Assembly: GCF_023158935.1 (NCBI RefSeq)
Contig: NZ_CP096120.1
Coordinates: forward strand, 310,001 to 374,000
Source of the DNA: Acinetobacter portensis
GTDB taxonomy: Bacteria; Pseudomonadota; Gammaproteobacteria; Pseudomonadales; Moraxellaceae
Length of the DNA stretch: 64,000 nt
Direction of reading: 5' to 3'
This document shows positions 1 through 9,394 of the stretch, piece after piece. Within the stretch, counting starts at the first letter, position 1. The number at the start of each line of letters is the position of its first letter. Below the pieces are notes generated by a model. That model was not told where the DNA came from, did not search any database, and worked only from the letters and a program-made list of their open reading frames with translations. The position numbers and the translations under genes are program-made.

Positions 1-58
1 CAAAAACTTCATTCATTAAAAAGCGAATGTCGTGTAAAGGTGCTTTATACGCTGGCAT
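1..58 (-). CDS. Acyl-CoA dehydrogenase, N-terminal fragment (runs off left edge)
   Basis: An ATG at 58-56 on the minus strand opens a frame that stays open to the window edge and reads MPAYKAPLHDIRFLMNEVF. This is the opening typical of long-chain acyl-CoA dehydrogenases that carry the short N-terminal AcylCoA_DH_N segment. These flavoenzymes catalyse the first oxidation step of fatty-acid beta-oxidation. An AGGA ribosome-binding site lies about 8 bases upstream. Only 19 residues are visible, so the family call rests on this signature alone. Confidence 0.6.
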   Translation of the reverse strand, partial: MPAYKAPLHDIRFLMNEVF

Positions 59-447
59 ATGTTTAATCCTAATATATAAATTGTTTTGGATTATCTAAGT
101 CGATGTTTTGATTATTCACATCTACAGTAAAATTACATTGATTATTGAAGCTATTAAAAATGTCAGAAAAGCTAATTTGGTCGATGGTATAGGAAAAAAC
201 TATCCTGTTTTTCTACCTTATTTATGCATCATTTAATTCAATATTACAATGAGCAAACAACAAAGAATAGATGGTTTTCTAGGAAAATAGAATTTTATAT
301 ATCTAATTTTATGCAGGATTGTTCAGCATGAATTATGTCGGGCGCAAAAGTCATAATTTGTAATTTGACTTAATGGTGTCAGCCTGAATTGTATATGCTA
401 AATAATTTACCGATATTTAAAATCTAATTTATTTTTAGGTGCGAATA
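59..447. other. Gene-free stretch between the dehydrogenase start and aroE
   Basis: About 390 AT-rich bases lie between the start of the leftmost gene and the aroE terminator. It presumably holds the minus-strand promoter of the dehydrogenase, but I see no convincing -35/-10 pair at the right distance. A 13-codon ATG frame at 249-290 has no good ribosome-binding site and is probably chance. Confidence 0.5.
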
Positions 448-480
448 TAAAAAAAGAACCTCAATAGAGATTCTTTTTTA
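448..480 (-). terminator. Probable terminator after aroE
   Basis: An A-rich run followed by an imperfect AAGAACCTC...GAGATTCTT stem and a T-run. Read on the minus strand it lies just downstream of the aroE stop at 502. The stem has a mismatch, so confidence is moderate. Confidence 0.5.
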
Positions 481-501
481 TGTTTAATTTTTAAATGATT
501 T

Positions 502-1290
502 TTAGATAAAGTCTTTTAAGTCAGGTTTTACGCCATTCCAAATTGAAAAAGCTTCAATTGCTTGTCCAATCAGCATGCCAAAACCTTCTGAAGTGGGTAC
601 GCCACGTTCTTTTGCTTGGTCTAAAAATGAAGATGGTTTGCCATAAGCCATTTCATAAGCATGTTTAAATTGAAGTGTTTCAGGTAGGAGTAGGGCATCA
701 CCGCTTAAACTTGCAGATGTCGCATTAATTGCAATATCAAAATCACCTGCTAAATCTGTCAATGCAATCGCTTGAAGTTGTGCTTCAGGAACGGCATTTT
801 TTAAGTCAGCTACAAGTTGTTCTGCACGCGCTAAAGTTCGGTTTGCAATCACAATTTTTTTCACACCTGCTTTTACAAGTGGATAAATCACACCGCGCGT
901 TGCACCACCTGCACCAATAATTAAAATTTCAGTATTTTTTAAATTCCAATCTAGCGCATGAATCGCATCGACTAAACCTTGACCATCAGTATTATCGCCA
1001 TGAAGTTTGCCGTCTTGCATCCAAAGTGTATTTACGGCTTTCGCAATTTTGGCACGCTCTGTGATGACAGCACATTGTGTAAAGGCCTGTTCTTTAAAAG
1101 GAACAGTGACATTCATGCCTATACCGCCAGAATCAAAAAACTCATTGATATTGGCTTCAAAGCCATCTAATGGTGCTAGGCGTTTAGTGTAGTTAAGTGA
1201 AATGCCAGTTTTTTCTGCAAAAGCATGATGAAGTTCTGGAGAACGTGATTGTTCAATTGGATTACCAATCACTGCAAATTGTTTGCTCAC
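502..1290 (-). CDS. aroE: Shikimate dehydrogenase
   Basis: 262 residues, the usual length for AroE. It reduces 3-dehydroshikimate to shikimate with NADPH in the cytoplasmic aromatic amino-acid pathway. The N-terminal substrate domain shows SRSPELHH and NVTVPFKE with its catalytic Lys. The middle has NTDGQGLV, and the NADP-binding loop is GAGGATRGV. The start is GTG at 1290 with AAGGA about 9 bases upstream; the nearby ATG is out of frame. It lies downstream of hemF on the same strand, a common neighbour of aroE in gammaproteobacteria, but a terminator and a small gene separate the two here. Confidence 0.95.
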   Translation of the reverse strand: MSKQFAVIGNPIEQSRSPELHHAFAEKTGISLNYTKRLAPLDGFEANINEFFDSGGIGMNVTVPFKEQAFTQCAVITERAKIAKAVNTLWMQDGKLHGDNTDGQGLVDAIHALDWNLKNTEILIIGAGGATRGVIYPLVKAGVKKIVIANRTLARAEQLVADLKNAVPEAQLQAIALTDLAGDFDIAINATSASLSGDALLLPETLQFKHAYEMAYGKPSSFLDQAKERGVPTSEGFGMLIGQAIEAFSIWNGVKPDLKDFI

Positions 1291-1415
1291 TGTGCATTAT
1301 CCTTGTGCTGAAATGGCAATCAATATACGTGAAAATGGAAGAAGTAAAAAGTCGGAAAAACAATGCAATTTATCACAGATTTTTATAGGTTTAATATCAT
1401 TAGAATAGAGCTAAA

Positions 1416-1625
1416 TTATTGACTTGGATTGCAAATATCCAAGATAGCTTCGAACAACATAACAGCAGCAATACAGAATAAAGAAATAGCTGAAAGTACG
1501 CTGACAGTAATAGAAAGACCATCTGATAAATTGCTGTCAAATGACAAAGTAATGATGAATGAACAGATTAATAGCGCAGACATTCCAAGGAATGAAATTG
1601 TATTTTTATTGATTGTTATATTCAC
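1416..1625 (-). CDS. Small hydrophobic membrane protein, unknown function
   Basis: I do not recognise this gene. I place the start at the GTG at 1625, because AAAGGAAAT sits 5-13 bases upstream of it; a longer 100-codon reading from 1718 has no such site. The 69-residue product has two hydrophobic stretches (about residues 11-27 and 36-58) separated by a short polar loop (SFDSNLSDG), so it is probably a two-pass inner-membrane protein. It lies between hemF and aroE on the same strand. It could be spurious, but the ribosome-binding site and clean two-helix pattern favour a real gene. Confidence 0.55.
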   Translation of the reverse strand: MNITINKNTISFLGMSALLICSFIITLSFDSNLSDGLSITVSVLSAISLFCIAAVMLFEAILDICNPSQ

Positions 1626-1800
1626 AGTGTATTTCCTTTGATAACTTAGATGTAACTTGCCATCCAAGTGTGTCAATAAGATGAATAGCTGTAACGAATC
1701 TGAATAGATTAACTTCATTAAACAGGATTTAAGTGCAATACGATAGTTAAAAGATGTATGTAAATATATTTGGTGTGTAATTTACCACCCTTTTCTCATA

Positions 1801-1827
1801 AAAAAGCCACCAAATAGGTGGCTTTTA
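1801..1827 (-). terminator. Terminator after hemF
   Basis: AAAAGCCACC, a 5-base AAATA loop, then GGTGGCTTTT. The stem is perfect with A/T runs on both sides, so it can work in both directions. It lies 14 bases beyond the hemF stop. Confidence 0.85.
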
Positions 1828-1840
1828 ACTTGTTGAGCAA

Positions 1841-2797
1841 TTATTTTTTTAGCTCATTTAACCAATTTTGAGGTTTTAAATAAAAATCAGTTAGGCGTTT
1901 TTCAGCAGAGTTTTCATCCCATTCAGGTCTATATGACCAAGCTGCAAGTGGTGGCATACTTACCAAAATAGATTCAATACGTCCGCCAGTTTGTAAGCCA
2001 AATAAAGTGCCACGGTCATAAACCAAGTTATATTCAACATAACGACCACGGCGGTATAGCTGGAAGTCGCGCTGTGCTTCGGTATATGGTTTGTCTTGGT
2101 TGCGCTCAAAAATAGGTACAATTGCTTCTAAATAACCATTACCTACCGCTTGCATGTATTCAAAGCACGTTTCGAAATCCCATTGATTTAAATCATCAAA
2201 GAATAAACCACCAACACCACGTTGTTCATCTCGATGCTTTAGATAGAAATAATCATCACACCATTTTTTGTGTTCTTCATAAATTTCATCACCAAATGGT
2301 GCACATAGGTCGTGTGCTGTTTGGTGCCAAGACAAAACATCTTCATCATTTGGATAAAATGGGGTTAAGTCGAAGCCACCACCAAACCACCAAATTGGAT
2401 CTTGTCCTTCTTTTTCAGCTACAAATAAGCGTACATTGGCATGTGAAGTTGGAACATTTGGGTTTTTAGGATGAATTACCAATGAAACGCCCATCGCTTG
2501 GGCTTTTGCACCTGCAATATTGGGGTGACGTTCTGTAGCAGAAGTAGGTAATTTTGAAATATTGATGTGGGAGAACATCACACCACCTTTTTCAATAACT
2601 GTACCATCTTGTAAAACACGTGAACGACCACCACCACCTTCAGGGCGTTCCCAATCATCAATTTTAAATTCTGCCGAACCACCGCCAATTTTTTCTTGTT
2701 GTTCTAAACGGGCACAAATACGCGCTTGCAAGTCTGTTAAATAATCACGAACACGTTGAATATCAGCTGAAGTAGGATTCTGCATCACGACCATCAT
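1841..2797 (-). CDS. hemF: Oxygen-dependent coproporphyrinogen III oxidase
   Basis: It carries out the aerobic decarboxylation of coproporphyrinogen III to protoporphyrinogen IX in cytoplasmic heme synthesis. Recognisable HemF blocks run in order: GGGGRSRVL near residue 55, [11 protein letters not shown], the [14 protein letters not shown] block, [11 protein letters not shown], and the C-terminal [20 protein letters not shown]. The frame opens ATG-ATG-GTC-GTG-ATG. None of these starts has a strong ribosome-binding site, and the third (2785, giving [10 protein letters not shown] and 314 residues) may be the true one. The anaerobic isoenzyme hemN is encoded divergently next door. Confidence 0.95.
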   Translation of the reverse strand: MMVVMQNPTSADIQRVRDYLTDLQARICARLEQQEKIGGGSAEFKIDDWERPEGGGGRSRVLQDGTVIEKGGVMFSHINISKLPTSATERHPNIAGAKAQAMGVSLVIHPKNPNVPTSHANVRLFVAEKEGQDPIWWFGGGFDLTPFYPNDEDVLSWHQTAHDLCAPFGDEIYEEHKKWCDDYFYLKHRDEQRGVGGLFFDDLNQWDFETCFEYMQAVGNGYLEAIVPIFERNQDKPYTEAQRDFQLYRRGRYVEYNLVYDRGTLFGLQTGGRIESILVSMPPLAAWSYRPEWDENSAEKRLTDFYLKPQNWLNELKK

Positions 2798-2880
2798 AGG
2801 GAGTTATTAATTGCGTACATCAAAACATAAAATCTTAGAAAATTTAAGGGGTTTTTATCGATGTTGATGATTGGTTATTT

Positions 2881-2908
2881 AAAAAGCCCTAAAAATACTA
2901 AGGCTTTT
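2881..2908. terminator. Possible hairpin between hemF and hemN
   Basis: AAAAGCC and GGCTTTT can pair across a 13-base A/T-rich loop. It sits between two divergent genes, where a terminator has no obvious job. It may be a leader structure of hemN or chance. Confidence 0.3.
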
Positions 2909-3012
2909 ACGTTGTGTTGTTGAAATATTTGATTAAGCCCATCACAATGTATGAAATTGCGGTATAAATTATTTAAGTTGTGGTCACAACGTAGCCGAAA
3001 AAGTGGGTAAAT

Positions 3013-4377
3013 ATGGGTACTTCTTTAGTTCAAAAATATAATGTTCCTGGACCACGCTATACCAGTTATCCAACGGTTCCTTATTGGGATAACACGACTT
3101 TTTCTCTTGAGCTTTGGAAGCAAAGTTTAAAAAAATCTTTTGAGGAATCTAATCAATCAGAAGGTATAAGTCTTTATATTCACTTACCATTTTGTGAAAG
3201 CCTATGTACATTTTGTGGTTGTCATAAACGTGTGACCAAGCGCCATGAAGTTGAACAACCTTATATTCAAGCTGTATTAAAAGAATGGGACTTATACTGT
3301 GAATTATTGGTAGAAAAGCCTGTTATTAAAGAAATTCATTTGGGTGGTGGAACACCAACGTTCTTCTCAGTTGACCATATTCAACAACTTATTCAAGGAA
3401 TTTTAGATAAATCTGAAATTGCAGATGCACACGAATTTAGCTTTGAAGGGCATCCGAACAACACTACAAAAGAACACCTGCAAGCCTTATATAACTTAGG
3501 TTTTCGCCGTGTGAGTTATGGTGTTCAGGACTATAATGAGAACGTTCAAAAAGCTATTCATCGTATTCAGCCCTTTGAAAATGTTGAGCGTGTAACGCAG
3601 TGGGCACGTGAAATTGGTTATGAATCTATTTCACATGATTTAGTTTTTGGTTTGCCATTTCAAAATTTAGAAGATGTTTTAAATACCATTGAACAGACCA
3701 ATAAATTAACGCCAGATCGTTTGGCATTTTATAGCTATGCGCATGTGCCTTGGATTAAAGGCAATGGTCAACGTGGTTTTAAAGATGCAGATGTACCAAA
3801 AGATGATTTAAAACGTCAATGTTATGAAGAGGGCAAAAAGAAACTGCTTGAAAATGGCTATCACGAAATTGGGATGGATCATTTTGCTTTAGAAAAAGAT
3901 GGTATGTATCAATCTTTCCAAGAAGGCACATTGCATCGTAACTTTATGGGTTATACCGCATCTAAAACACAATTGATGATTGGTTTGGGCGTATCTTCCA
4001 TTGCAGACAGTTGGTACAGCTTTGCGCAAAATGAAAAGGTATTGGAAGATTATTATGCTCGTTTAGAAAATAATGAAATTCCAGTATTTCGTGGGCATGT
4101 TTTAAGTCATGAAGATTTAATTATTAGAAAACATATTCTAAATATGATGTGCACTTTCAAAACATCTTGGGCAGATGCTTCTATGTATTTCCCAGAAGTG
4201 GATGAGGTAATTTCACAACTTGACGAAATGCAGAAAGATGGCTTACTAGAAATATATGAAAATGGATTGTCTATTACAGAAAAGGGAAAACCCTTTGTGC
4301 GTAATATTTGTATGGCATTCGATTTGCGTATGAAGCGTAAAGTGCCAAATACACAAATTTTCTCAATGACGATTTAA
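3013..4377 (+). CDS. hemN: Oxygen-independent coproporphyrinogen III oxidase (radical SAM)
   Basis: 454 residues, normal for HemN. It performs the same oxidative decarboxylation as HemF without oxygen, using S-adenosylmethionine and a [4Fe-4S] cluster. The cluster motif CESLCTFCGC (CX3CX2CXC) is near residue 62, within the HemN-type IHLPFC context. GGGTPTF and a C-terminal HemN domain follow. The N-terminus LVQKYNVPGPRYTSYPT is the typical opening of bacterial HemN. Having both HemF and HemN side by side lets heme synthesis continue when oxygen falls. I found no clean FNR/Anr box upstream. Confidence 0.95.
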   Translation: MGTSLVQKYNVPGPRYTSYPTVPYWDNTTFSLELWKQSLKKSFEESNQSEGISLYIHLPFCESLCTFCGCHKRVTKRHEVEQPYIQAVLKEWDLYCELLVEKPVIKEIHLGGGTPTFFSVDHIQQLIQGILDKSEIADAHEFSFEGHPNNTTKEHLQALYNLGFRRVSYGVQDYNENVQKAIHRIQPFENVERVTQWAREIGYESISHDLVFGLPFQNLEDVLNTIEQTNKLTPDRLAFYSYAHVPWIKGNGQRGFKDADVPKDDLKRQCYEEGKKKLLENGYHEIGMDHFALEKDGMYQSFQEGTLHRNFMGYTASKTQLMIGLGVSSIADSWYSFAQNEKVLEDYYARLENNEIPVFRGHVLSHEDLIIRKHILNMMCTFKTSWADASMYFPEVDEVISQLDEMQKDGLLEIYENGLSITEKGKPFVRNICMAFDLRMKRKVPNTQIFSMTI

Positions 4378-4380
4378 ATG

Positions 4381-4428
4381 AAAAGCTCCCTAAAATATTG
4401 AACTGTTCAGTCAAATTTAGGGAGCTTT
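4381..4428. terminator. Bidirectional terminator between hemN and ribA
   Basis: AAAAGCTCCCTAAA pairs with TTTAGGGAGCTTT around a 21-base loop. It lies between convergent hemN (stop 4377) and ribA (stop 4442), with A and T runs that suit both directions. Confidence 0.85.
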
Positions 4429-4441
4429 AGATTATATTTAT

Positions 4442-5050
4442 TTAAATTTGAAAATCATCGGTTTTGTACATGTGCGACATGCGCTCATGTTTGGTTTTTA
4501 AATATTCTTCATTATGCGGGTTTAAACCAACTGTAAGTGGAACACGGTCTACAACTTGAATACCTAAATCTGTAAGGGCTTTCATTTTAAGTGGGTTGTT
4601 TGTGATCAATTGAACTTCTTTAATTTCTAAATGATCAAGCATGATATTACACATATCATAACGTCGAGCATCGGCAGGTAAGTTCAACATTAAGTTTGCA
4701 TCTACCGTATCGTGCCCTTGATCTTGTAGAGCATAAGCGCGAATTTTATTGGTTAAACCAATACCACGGCCTTCCTGACGAAGGTACAAAATCACGCCTT
4801 GACCAGCTTCATTAATAAGCTTTTGAGTGGCTTGTAATTGTGGTCCACAATCGCACTTTAAAGAAGCAAAAGCATCGCCTGTTAAGCATTCTGAATGAAT
4901 ACGTACAAGTACTGGACCTGTTGGCGGAGTATCTAAGCCCTTAGACAGTGCAACATGCTCTTCGCCTGTTTGGGGATCTTGAAAAACCGTAATTTTAAAT
5001 TCACCGAAAGCGGTTGGGAGTTTTGAGGTTGCAACAAATTTTATAGGCAC
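4442..5050 (-). CDS. ribA: GTP cyclohydrolase II
   Basis: 202 residues. It opens the imidazole ring of GTP, the first step of riboflavin synthesis. The zinc site is visible as [15 protein letters not shown] (three cysteines) near residue 55, followed by RQEGRGIGL with the catalytic region. The usual C-terminal NNPLKMKAL and DRVPL blocks are present. It is a stand-alone RibA, not fused to RibB. The gene is convergent with hemN and divergent from dxs. Confidence 0.95.
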   Translation of the reverse strand: MPIKFVATSKLPTAFGEFKITVFQDPQTGEEHVALSKGLDTPPTGPVLVRIHSECLTGDAFASLKCDCGPQLQATQKLINEAGQGVILYLRQEGRGIGLTNKIRAYALQDQGHDTVDANLMLNLPADARRYDMCNIMLDHLEIKEVQLITNNPLKMKALTDLGIQVVDRVPLTVGLNPHNEEYLKTKHERMSHMYKTDDFQI

Positions 5051-5271
5051 AGCTTAACCCGTTAAATCGTTTAATAATTGAATAAAGTATAGCGTAATGC
5101 TCAGACATTAGTAGAATTGGCAGCGATAATTTATGTATAAGATTTTCTTTTTTGTATAAACAAGAGAATAATGGTTGATAATGAGTAGGATTATTCAGGA
5201 TAATCTACGCACCAAATACGCGCCAAACTGAAAATCATAGCTCAAAACTACATTGCTAGAAGTGTTGCTGA
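5051..5271. other. Divergent upstream region of ribA and dxs
   Basis: Roughly 220 AT-rich bases with no reading frame I would call. Together with the dxs promoter at 5272-5300 it makes a gene-free stretch of about 310 bases. No FMN riboswitch-like conserved block is recognisable in front of ribA. Confidence 0.5.
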
Positions 5272-5300
5272 TTGAAGGTGATACCATTCGATTATATGAT
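5272..5300 (+). promoter_or_regulatory. Likely sigma-70 promoter of dxs
   Basis: TTGAAG (5272-5277), 17 bases, TATGAT (5295-5300). The spacing is ideal, and transcription would begin about 50 bases before the dxs start codon. Confidence 0.5.
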
Positions 5301-5359
5301 CGATTAATTCCCATTGACCTAGCTTAGTATTTGCCAGGCTTTAGAAGGCTTTGCCATAT

Positions 5360-7270
5360 ATGTTGTATACCGAAATACCAACTCTTCGCCCTGTAACACC
5401 ATTGCTCGATGGCATAGACCATCCACAGCAACTACGTTTACTCGAGCAAAGCCAATTAGAAAAGTTGGCAGATGAGTTACGTCAATACATTTTATACGCA
5501 GCAGGTCAAAGTGGCGGGCACTTTGGTGCAAACTTAGGTGTGGTCGAGCTTTCAGTGGCTTTGCATTATTGCTTTAACACACCTAAAGATCGCTTAGTTT
5601 GGGATGTGGGTCATCAAGCTTATCCGCATAAAGCACTTACAGGTCGTCGTGAAGAGCTTACAACTATTCGCTCTAAAGATGGTTTAGCTGCATTTCCTGC
5701 ACGTGAAGAATCTGTATTTGACACATTTGGTGTAGGACATTCATCTACTGCTATTTCAGCAGGTTTAGGTATGTCTTTGGCACGTCGTTACCAAAAAGAC
5801 CCTTGCGAAGTGGTTGCTATTATTGGTGATGGAGCAATGACAGCAGGCATGGCTTTTGAAGCGATGAACGATGCTGTTGCACATAATGCAGACTTAATGA
5901 TTGTTTTAAATGACAACGATATGTCTATTTCATGCAGTACAGGTGGTTTTGCTAAACATTTAGCTGCAATTTGGGAACGTGGTGAATCAGTAAATATTAC
6001 TGAAGATGGTGAAGCTTTCGTACAGTCACATCCTGAATGGACGTACAATTCACGGTTGCATGAATCTGCAACAGATGTAGCAGACAACTTATTTAAAGCC
6101 ATTGGTTTTGATTACTTTGGTCCTTTTGATGGGCATGATGTAAACCAATTGGTTCACGTTTTTAATGCATTAAAGAAGCGTAAAGGTCCACGTTTAATTC
6201 ATATTTATACCGTGAAAGGTAAAGGTTTTGCACCAGCAGAATCAGATCAAATTAAATATCACGCAATTTCTAAATTAAATGCTAAAGCATCTACAAATAA
6301 AGTGCCAAAATATTCAGATGTGTTTGGTCAATGGTTGTGTGATGAAGCAAAACAAGATGAGCGCTTACTCGCAATTACCCCAGCGATGTGTGAAGGCTCG
6401 GGTATGGTTCAATTTGCCAAAGAGTTTCCAGAACGTTTTTTTGATGTTGCAATTGCAGAACAACATGCGGTGACGTTAGCAGCGGGTATGGCTTGTGAAG
6501 GGCTAAAACCTGTTGTGGCAATTTACTCTACATTCTTGCAACGTGGATATGATCAACTTATTCATGATGTTGCTTTACAGAATTTAGATGTGACTTTTGG
6601 TATAGATCGTGCAGGTTTGGTGGGTGAAGATGGCCCAACACATGCAGGTGCATACGATTATGCATTTATGCGTACTGTTCCAAACATTGTCATTATGGCA
6701 CCTAAAGATGAAAACGAATGTCGCCAAATGTTACATACAGCCTATCTACATAAAGGCCCCGCAGCTGTTCGTTACCCACGTGGTGCAGGCTTAGGTGTCG
6801 ACATTCAAGAAAAAATGACAGCTTTAGAAATTGGTAAAGCTGAAATTGTTGCGAAATTTAATGAACAATACGACGAGTATATTTCAGTACTTGCTTTTGG
6901 TAGTCGTGTTCAAGCAGCAGCTGAAGCGGCTCAAGCATTTGCACAAAAAAATGAAATGGCAGTTCGTGTTGTGAACATGCGTTTTGTAAAACCTCTGGAT
7001 GAGCAAATGATTTCAGCTATTGCAGATAACACAGCATTATTTGTAACAGTTGAAGAGCATGCCATTATGGGCGGTGCAGGTAGTGCAGTGAATGAATACC
7101 TTGCAAAAGCAGGCATTGTTAAGCCAATTTTAAACTTAGGTTTAGAAGATAACTTCATGAATCAGGCGACACATGAACAGATGTTACAACAAGCTGGATT
7201 AGATGAAAAAGGCATAGAAGCCTCTATTCAACAGGCTTTGCTTCGAATTACAAATGCTGTTTCATCGTAA
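5360..7270 (+). CDS. dxs: 1-deoxy-D-xylulose-5-phosphate synthase
   Basis: 636 residues from the ATG at 5360, which gives [11 protein letters not shown]; an in-frame TTG at 5351 is less likely. AGAAGG lies 11 bases upstream. The enzyme joins pyruvate and glyceraldehyde 3-phosphate using thiamine diphosphate, the entry step of the MEP isoprenoid pathway. Visible blocks: [24 protein letters not shown], the thiamine-binding [16 protein letters not shown], the [14 protein letters not shown] region with the catalytic Glu, [15 protein letters not shown], and a transketolase C-terminal domain. No truncation is seen. Confidence 0.97.
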   Translation: MLYTEIPTLRPVTPLLDGIDHPQQLRLLEQSQLEKLADELRQYILYAAGQSGGHFGANLGVVELSVALHYCFNTPKDRLVWDVGHQAYPHKALTGRREELTTIRSKDGLAAFPAREESVFDTFGVGHSSTAISAGLGMSLARRYQKDPCEVVAIIGDGAMTAGMAFEAMNDAVAHNADLMIVLNDNDMSISCSTGGFAKHLAAIWERGESVNITEDGEAFVQSHPEWTYNSRLHESATDVADNLFKAIGFDYFGPFDGHDVNQLVHVFNALKKRKGPRLIHIYTVKGKGFAPAESDQIKYHAISKLNAKASTNKVPKYSDVFGQWLCDEAKQDERLLAITPAMCEGSGMVQFAKEFPERFFDVAIAEQHAVTLAAGMACEGLKPVVAIYSTFLQRGYDQLIHDVALQNLDVTFGIDRAGLVGEDGPTHAGAYDYAFMRTVPNIVIMAPKDENECRQMLHTAYLHKGPAAVRYPRGAGLGVDIQEKMTALEIGKAEIVAKFNEQYDEYISVLAFGSRVQAAAEAAQAFAQKNEMAVRVVNMRFVKPLDEQMISAIADNTALFVTVEEHAIMGGAGSAVNEYLAKAGIVKPILNLGLEDNFMNQATHEQMLQQAGLDEKGIEASIQQALLRITNAVSS

Positions 7271-7300
7271 TATTTAAAATTTAACAACATTTTTTTAACA

Positions 7301-7339
7301 TAAAAGCGCTTATATTTGTTAAGATATACGCGCTTTTAT
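7301..7339 (+). terminator. Terminator after dxs
   Basis: TAAAAGCGC and GCGCTTTTA pair around a loop of about 20 bases, ending in a T-rich tail, 31 bases after the dxs stop. Confidence 0.65.
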
Positions 7340-7383
7340 GCATTATTCTTTATCAGTATCTTCAAATTTGTAGTGGGTGTTCA

Positions 7384-8214
7384 ATGGAACCTATGGTGGT
7401 TATGGCTGCGCGTGCGGCTCAATTAGTTGGTCAAGAGCTTTTAAAAGCGCATCAAAATCGTCATAAACTCGATCTACAAGTCGAAGAAAAAGGGATTGAT
7501 GGTCCTGTAACGCGTGTAGACCGTTACTTGGAACAGTTGGCTATCGATACTCTACGTAAAAGCTATAAAAACCACAGCTTCCTTGGTGAAGAGTTTGGTT
7601 ATCAAGAAGGTAAAGGTCACGATGCTGAATGGTGTTGGGTAATTGATCCACTTGATGGCACATTAAACTTCATTAACGGCGTACCTCATTTCTGTATTTC
7701 AATTGCAGTTCAACATAAAGGTATAACTCAACACGGTGTTATTTATGACCCAGTGAAAGATGAGCTATTCTCTGCAAGCCGCGGTCGCGGTGCAATGTTG
7801 AACCAACGCCGTATTCGCGTAAATGTGAAAGATAGCCTGAACAACACATTCTTATCTGTTGGTCATGCGTTCCGTAAAATTCGTAACGGTGAAGTTGTTT
7901 CATACGCAAAAAATCACTTCGATGCATTATTAAATGTAACTGAGTCTGGCGCACAATTCCGTCGTACAGGTTCTGCTGCATTAGATCTTGCATACGTTGC
8001 GGCTGGTCGTTTCGATGGTTACTTCGAACTTGGTTTAAAACCATGGGACATCGCAGCAGGTGAGTTAATTGTTAAAGAAGCTGGTGGTACTGTAGTCGAT
8101 GCACGTGGTGGTAGCGAATCTATGGAAAATGGCCAAGTACTTGCTTGTTCTATGAAAATGCTTAAACCACTTATGCAGGCTGTTGTACCAGCTTGGGGTG
8201 ATGCAGCTAAGTAA
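7384..8214 (+). CDS. suhB: Inositol monophosphatase family protein (SuhB type)
   Basis: 276 residues, of the size expected for SuhB. The metal-dependent phosphatase signature is complete: GEEFG (first metal ligands), WVIDPLDGTLNFINGVPHF, and the C-terminal KPWDIAAGELIVKEAGG. SuhB hydrolyses inositol monophosphate and in enterobacteria also acts as an accessory factor in rRNA transcription antitermination. Whether both roles hold here cannot be seen. It stands alone between two terminators. Confidence 0.9.
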   Translation: MEPMVVMAARAAQLVGQELLKAHQNRHKLDLQVEEKGIDGPVTRVDRYLEQLAIDTLRKSYKNHSFLGEEFGYQEGKGHDAEWCWVIDPLDGTLNFINGVPHFCISIAVQHKGITQHGVIYDPVKDELFSASRGRGAMLNQRRIRVNVKDSLNNTFLSVGHAFRKIRNGEVVSYAKNHFDALLNVTESGAQFRRTGSAALDLAYVAAGRFDGYFELGLKPWDIAAGELIVKEAGGTVVDARGGSESMENGQVLACSMKMLKPLMQAVVPAWGDAAK

Positions 8215-8262
8215 TATAAGACTTAGTCATAGAACTTAGATTTTGAGTTTTTGAAGATTTTT

Positions 8263-8292
8263 AAAAAGCCCTCTTTATTAAGAGGGCTTTTT
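8263..8292 (+). terminator. Terminator after suhB
   Basis: AAAAAGCCCTCTT, loop TATT, AAGAGGGCTTTTT: a perfect stem with a T-run, about 50 bases after the suhB stop. Confidence 0.9.
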
Positions 8293-8415
8293 ATTTAGAG
8301 TTTATGTGTTTTGTAGTCGTTGCTTTAAGCTTAAAGAAAACAGCATTAGAATTAAAAATATTGGAAACCAAAATAACGTCGACGCGATGTTGATATCGTT
8401 TAAAAGGAATTAAAA

Positions 8416-9021
8416 TTGACAGACTATATTCACTCCTTTGCACTTTTTTTTACTTTGCTGAATCCATTTATGATGAGTATTTATATGCTTGGACTCATCA
8501 AAAATTTAAGTGCACCCATTTTTAATAAAGCTCTTATTCAGGGTTCAATTATTTCTTATGTGGTATTTGTTCTATTCGCATGGGGTGGGGAAGCTATTTT
8601 TTCTCAATACCTACAAGTACGTTTTGAGGCATTTCAAATTTTCGGCGGTATTATCTTTTTAGTTATTGGTTATCGCTTTGTTTTTGAAGGTGCAGATACC
8701 ATTGGTAATATTCGAGGTGGTAATGCAGCAGGTATGATCGCAATGCCATTTATGATTGGCCCGGGAACGGTTAGTGCATCAGTCATTACAGGTTCTAAAA
8801 TTTCAGTATTAGGTTCGGCAGCTGTCATTGGTGCGACTTTGGTTATTACATGTAGCTTATTAATTCTCATGAAATTCGCACATGATAATTTAAAAGTGAG
8901 TCATGCCGATTATGTTGACCGCTATGTTGATATTGTTGGTCGAATTGCCGCGCTATTGGTTGGTACTATTGCAATTGATATGATTGTTAATGGTGTGGTT
9001 GGGCTGATTGTAGACTTTTAA
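8416..9021 (+). CDS. MarC family integral membrane protein
   Basis: 201 residues with about six hydrophobic segments. The conserved family block AMPFMIGPGTVSASV lies near residue 112, so this belongs to the MarC/UPF0056 family. Its substrate is unknown, and the old link of MarC to multiple antibiotic resistance has not held up. The start is TTG at 8416, supported by AAAGGAATTAAAA directly in front; no ATG fits better. The gene is monocistronic. Confidence 0.85.
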   Translation: MTDYIHSFALFFTLLNPFMMSIYMLGLIKNLSAPIFNKALIQGSIISYVVFVLFAWGGEAIFSQYLQVRFEAFQIFGGIIFLVIGYRFVFEGADTIGNIRGGNAAGMIAMPFMIGPGTVSASVITGSKISVLGSAAVIGATLVITCSLLILMKFAHDNLKVSHADYVDRYVDIVGRIAALLVGTIAIDMIVNGVVGLIVDF

Positions 9022-9087
9022 ACAGTATATTTCTTGTTATACATCAGTCTTATTTATCATTAAAATTAGTTTAGCTGACTAAAATAG

Positions 9088-9115
9088 GTGACTTTTAAAA
9101 AAACTCTGTTATACT
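9088..9115 (+). promoter_or_regulatory. Likely promoter of the DEAD-box helicase
   Basis: GTGACT (9088-9093), 16 bases, TATACT (9110-9115). If used, transcription begins near 9122 and the mRNA has a 5' leader of about 270 bases. Confidence 0.5.
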
Positions 9116-9121
9116 CTGCCC

Positions 9122-9394
9122 ACGCACTTATATTTTAGTTCATTACCTGAACATTTCTCTTCAAATCATTGTGTATGCGCGTGCGGTCCAACTAGAGGAC
9201 GATATCTCGCGCCCCAATCGCTTTAGCGATTCCTTCAGGTTAATAAGCCGTTATCAAACGTGCGTTATATTACATCGACGTTACTCGGATCGCCGCTGAA
9301 TCTAAATTGTCAGCGATTATTGCTGTGCCGCTTTTTGCCGATGTCCATCTGACTTATTTTTAATGGAGCACCCCATTTCCGGGTGAAATACTCT
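9122..9394 (+). promoter_or_regulatory. Long structured 5' leader of the helicase gene
   Basis: There is no reading frame worth calling in this 270-base stretch, but it is less AT-rich than other spacers and contains stem-loops. AATCGC-TTTA-GCGATT is at 9216-9231. GCTGA...TCAGC lies around 9295-9315. A CACCC...GGGTG pair at about 9370-9384 covers the bases next to the GGAG ribosome-binding site. Long structured leaders are known for cold-inducible RNA helicase and cold-shock genes; that this one is regulatory is my inference. Confidence 0.45.

Noticed and set aside
249..290. 13-codon ORF near the left edge
   Set aside because: No ribosome-binding site, no hydrophobic or conserved pattern; expected by chance.
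2929..2945. FNR/Anr box upstream of hemN
   Set aside because: TTGAT and ATCA are present but 7 bases apart rather than 4, so the symmetry of a real box is missing.
5051..5271. FMN riboswitch in front of ribA
   Set aside because: No conserved AGGG-type multi-stem pattern can be seen on the minus strand, and the region is simply AT-rich.
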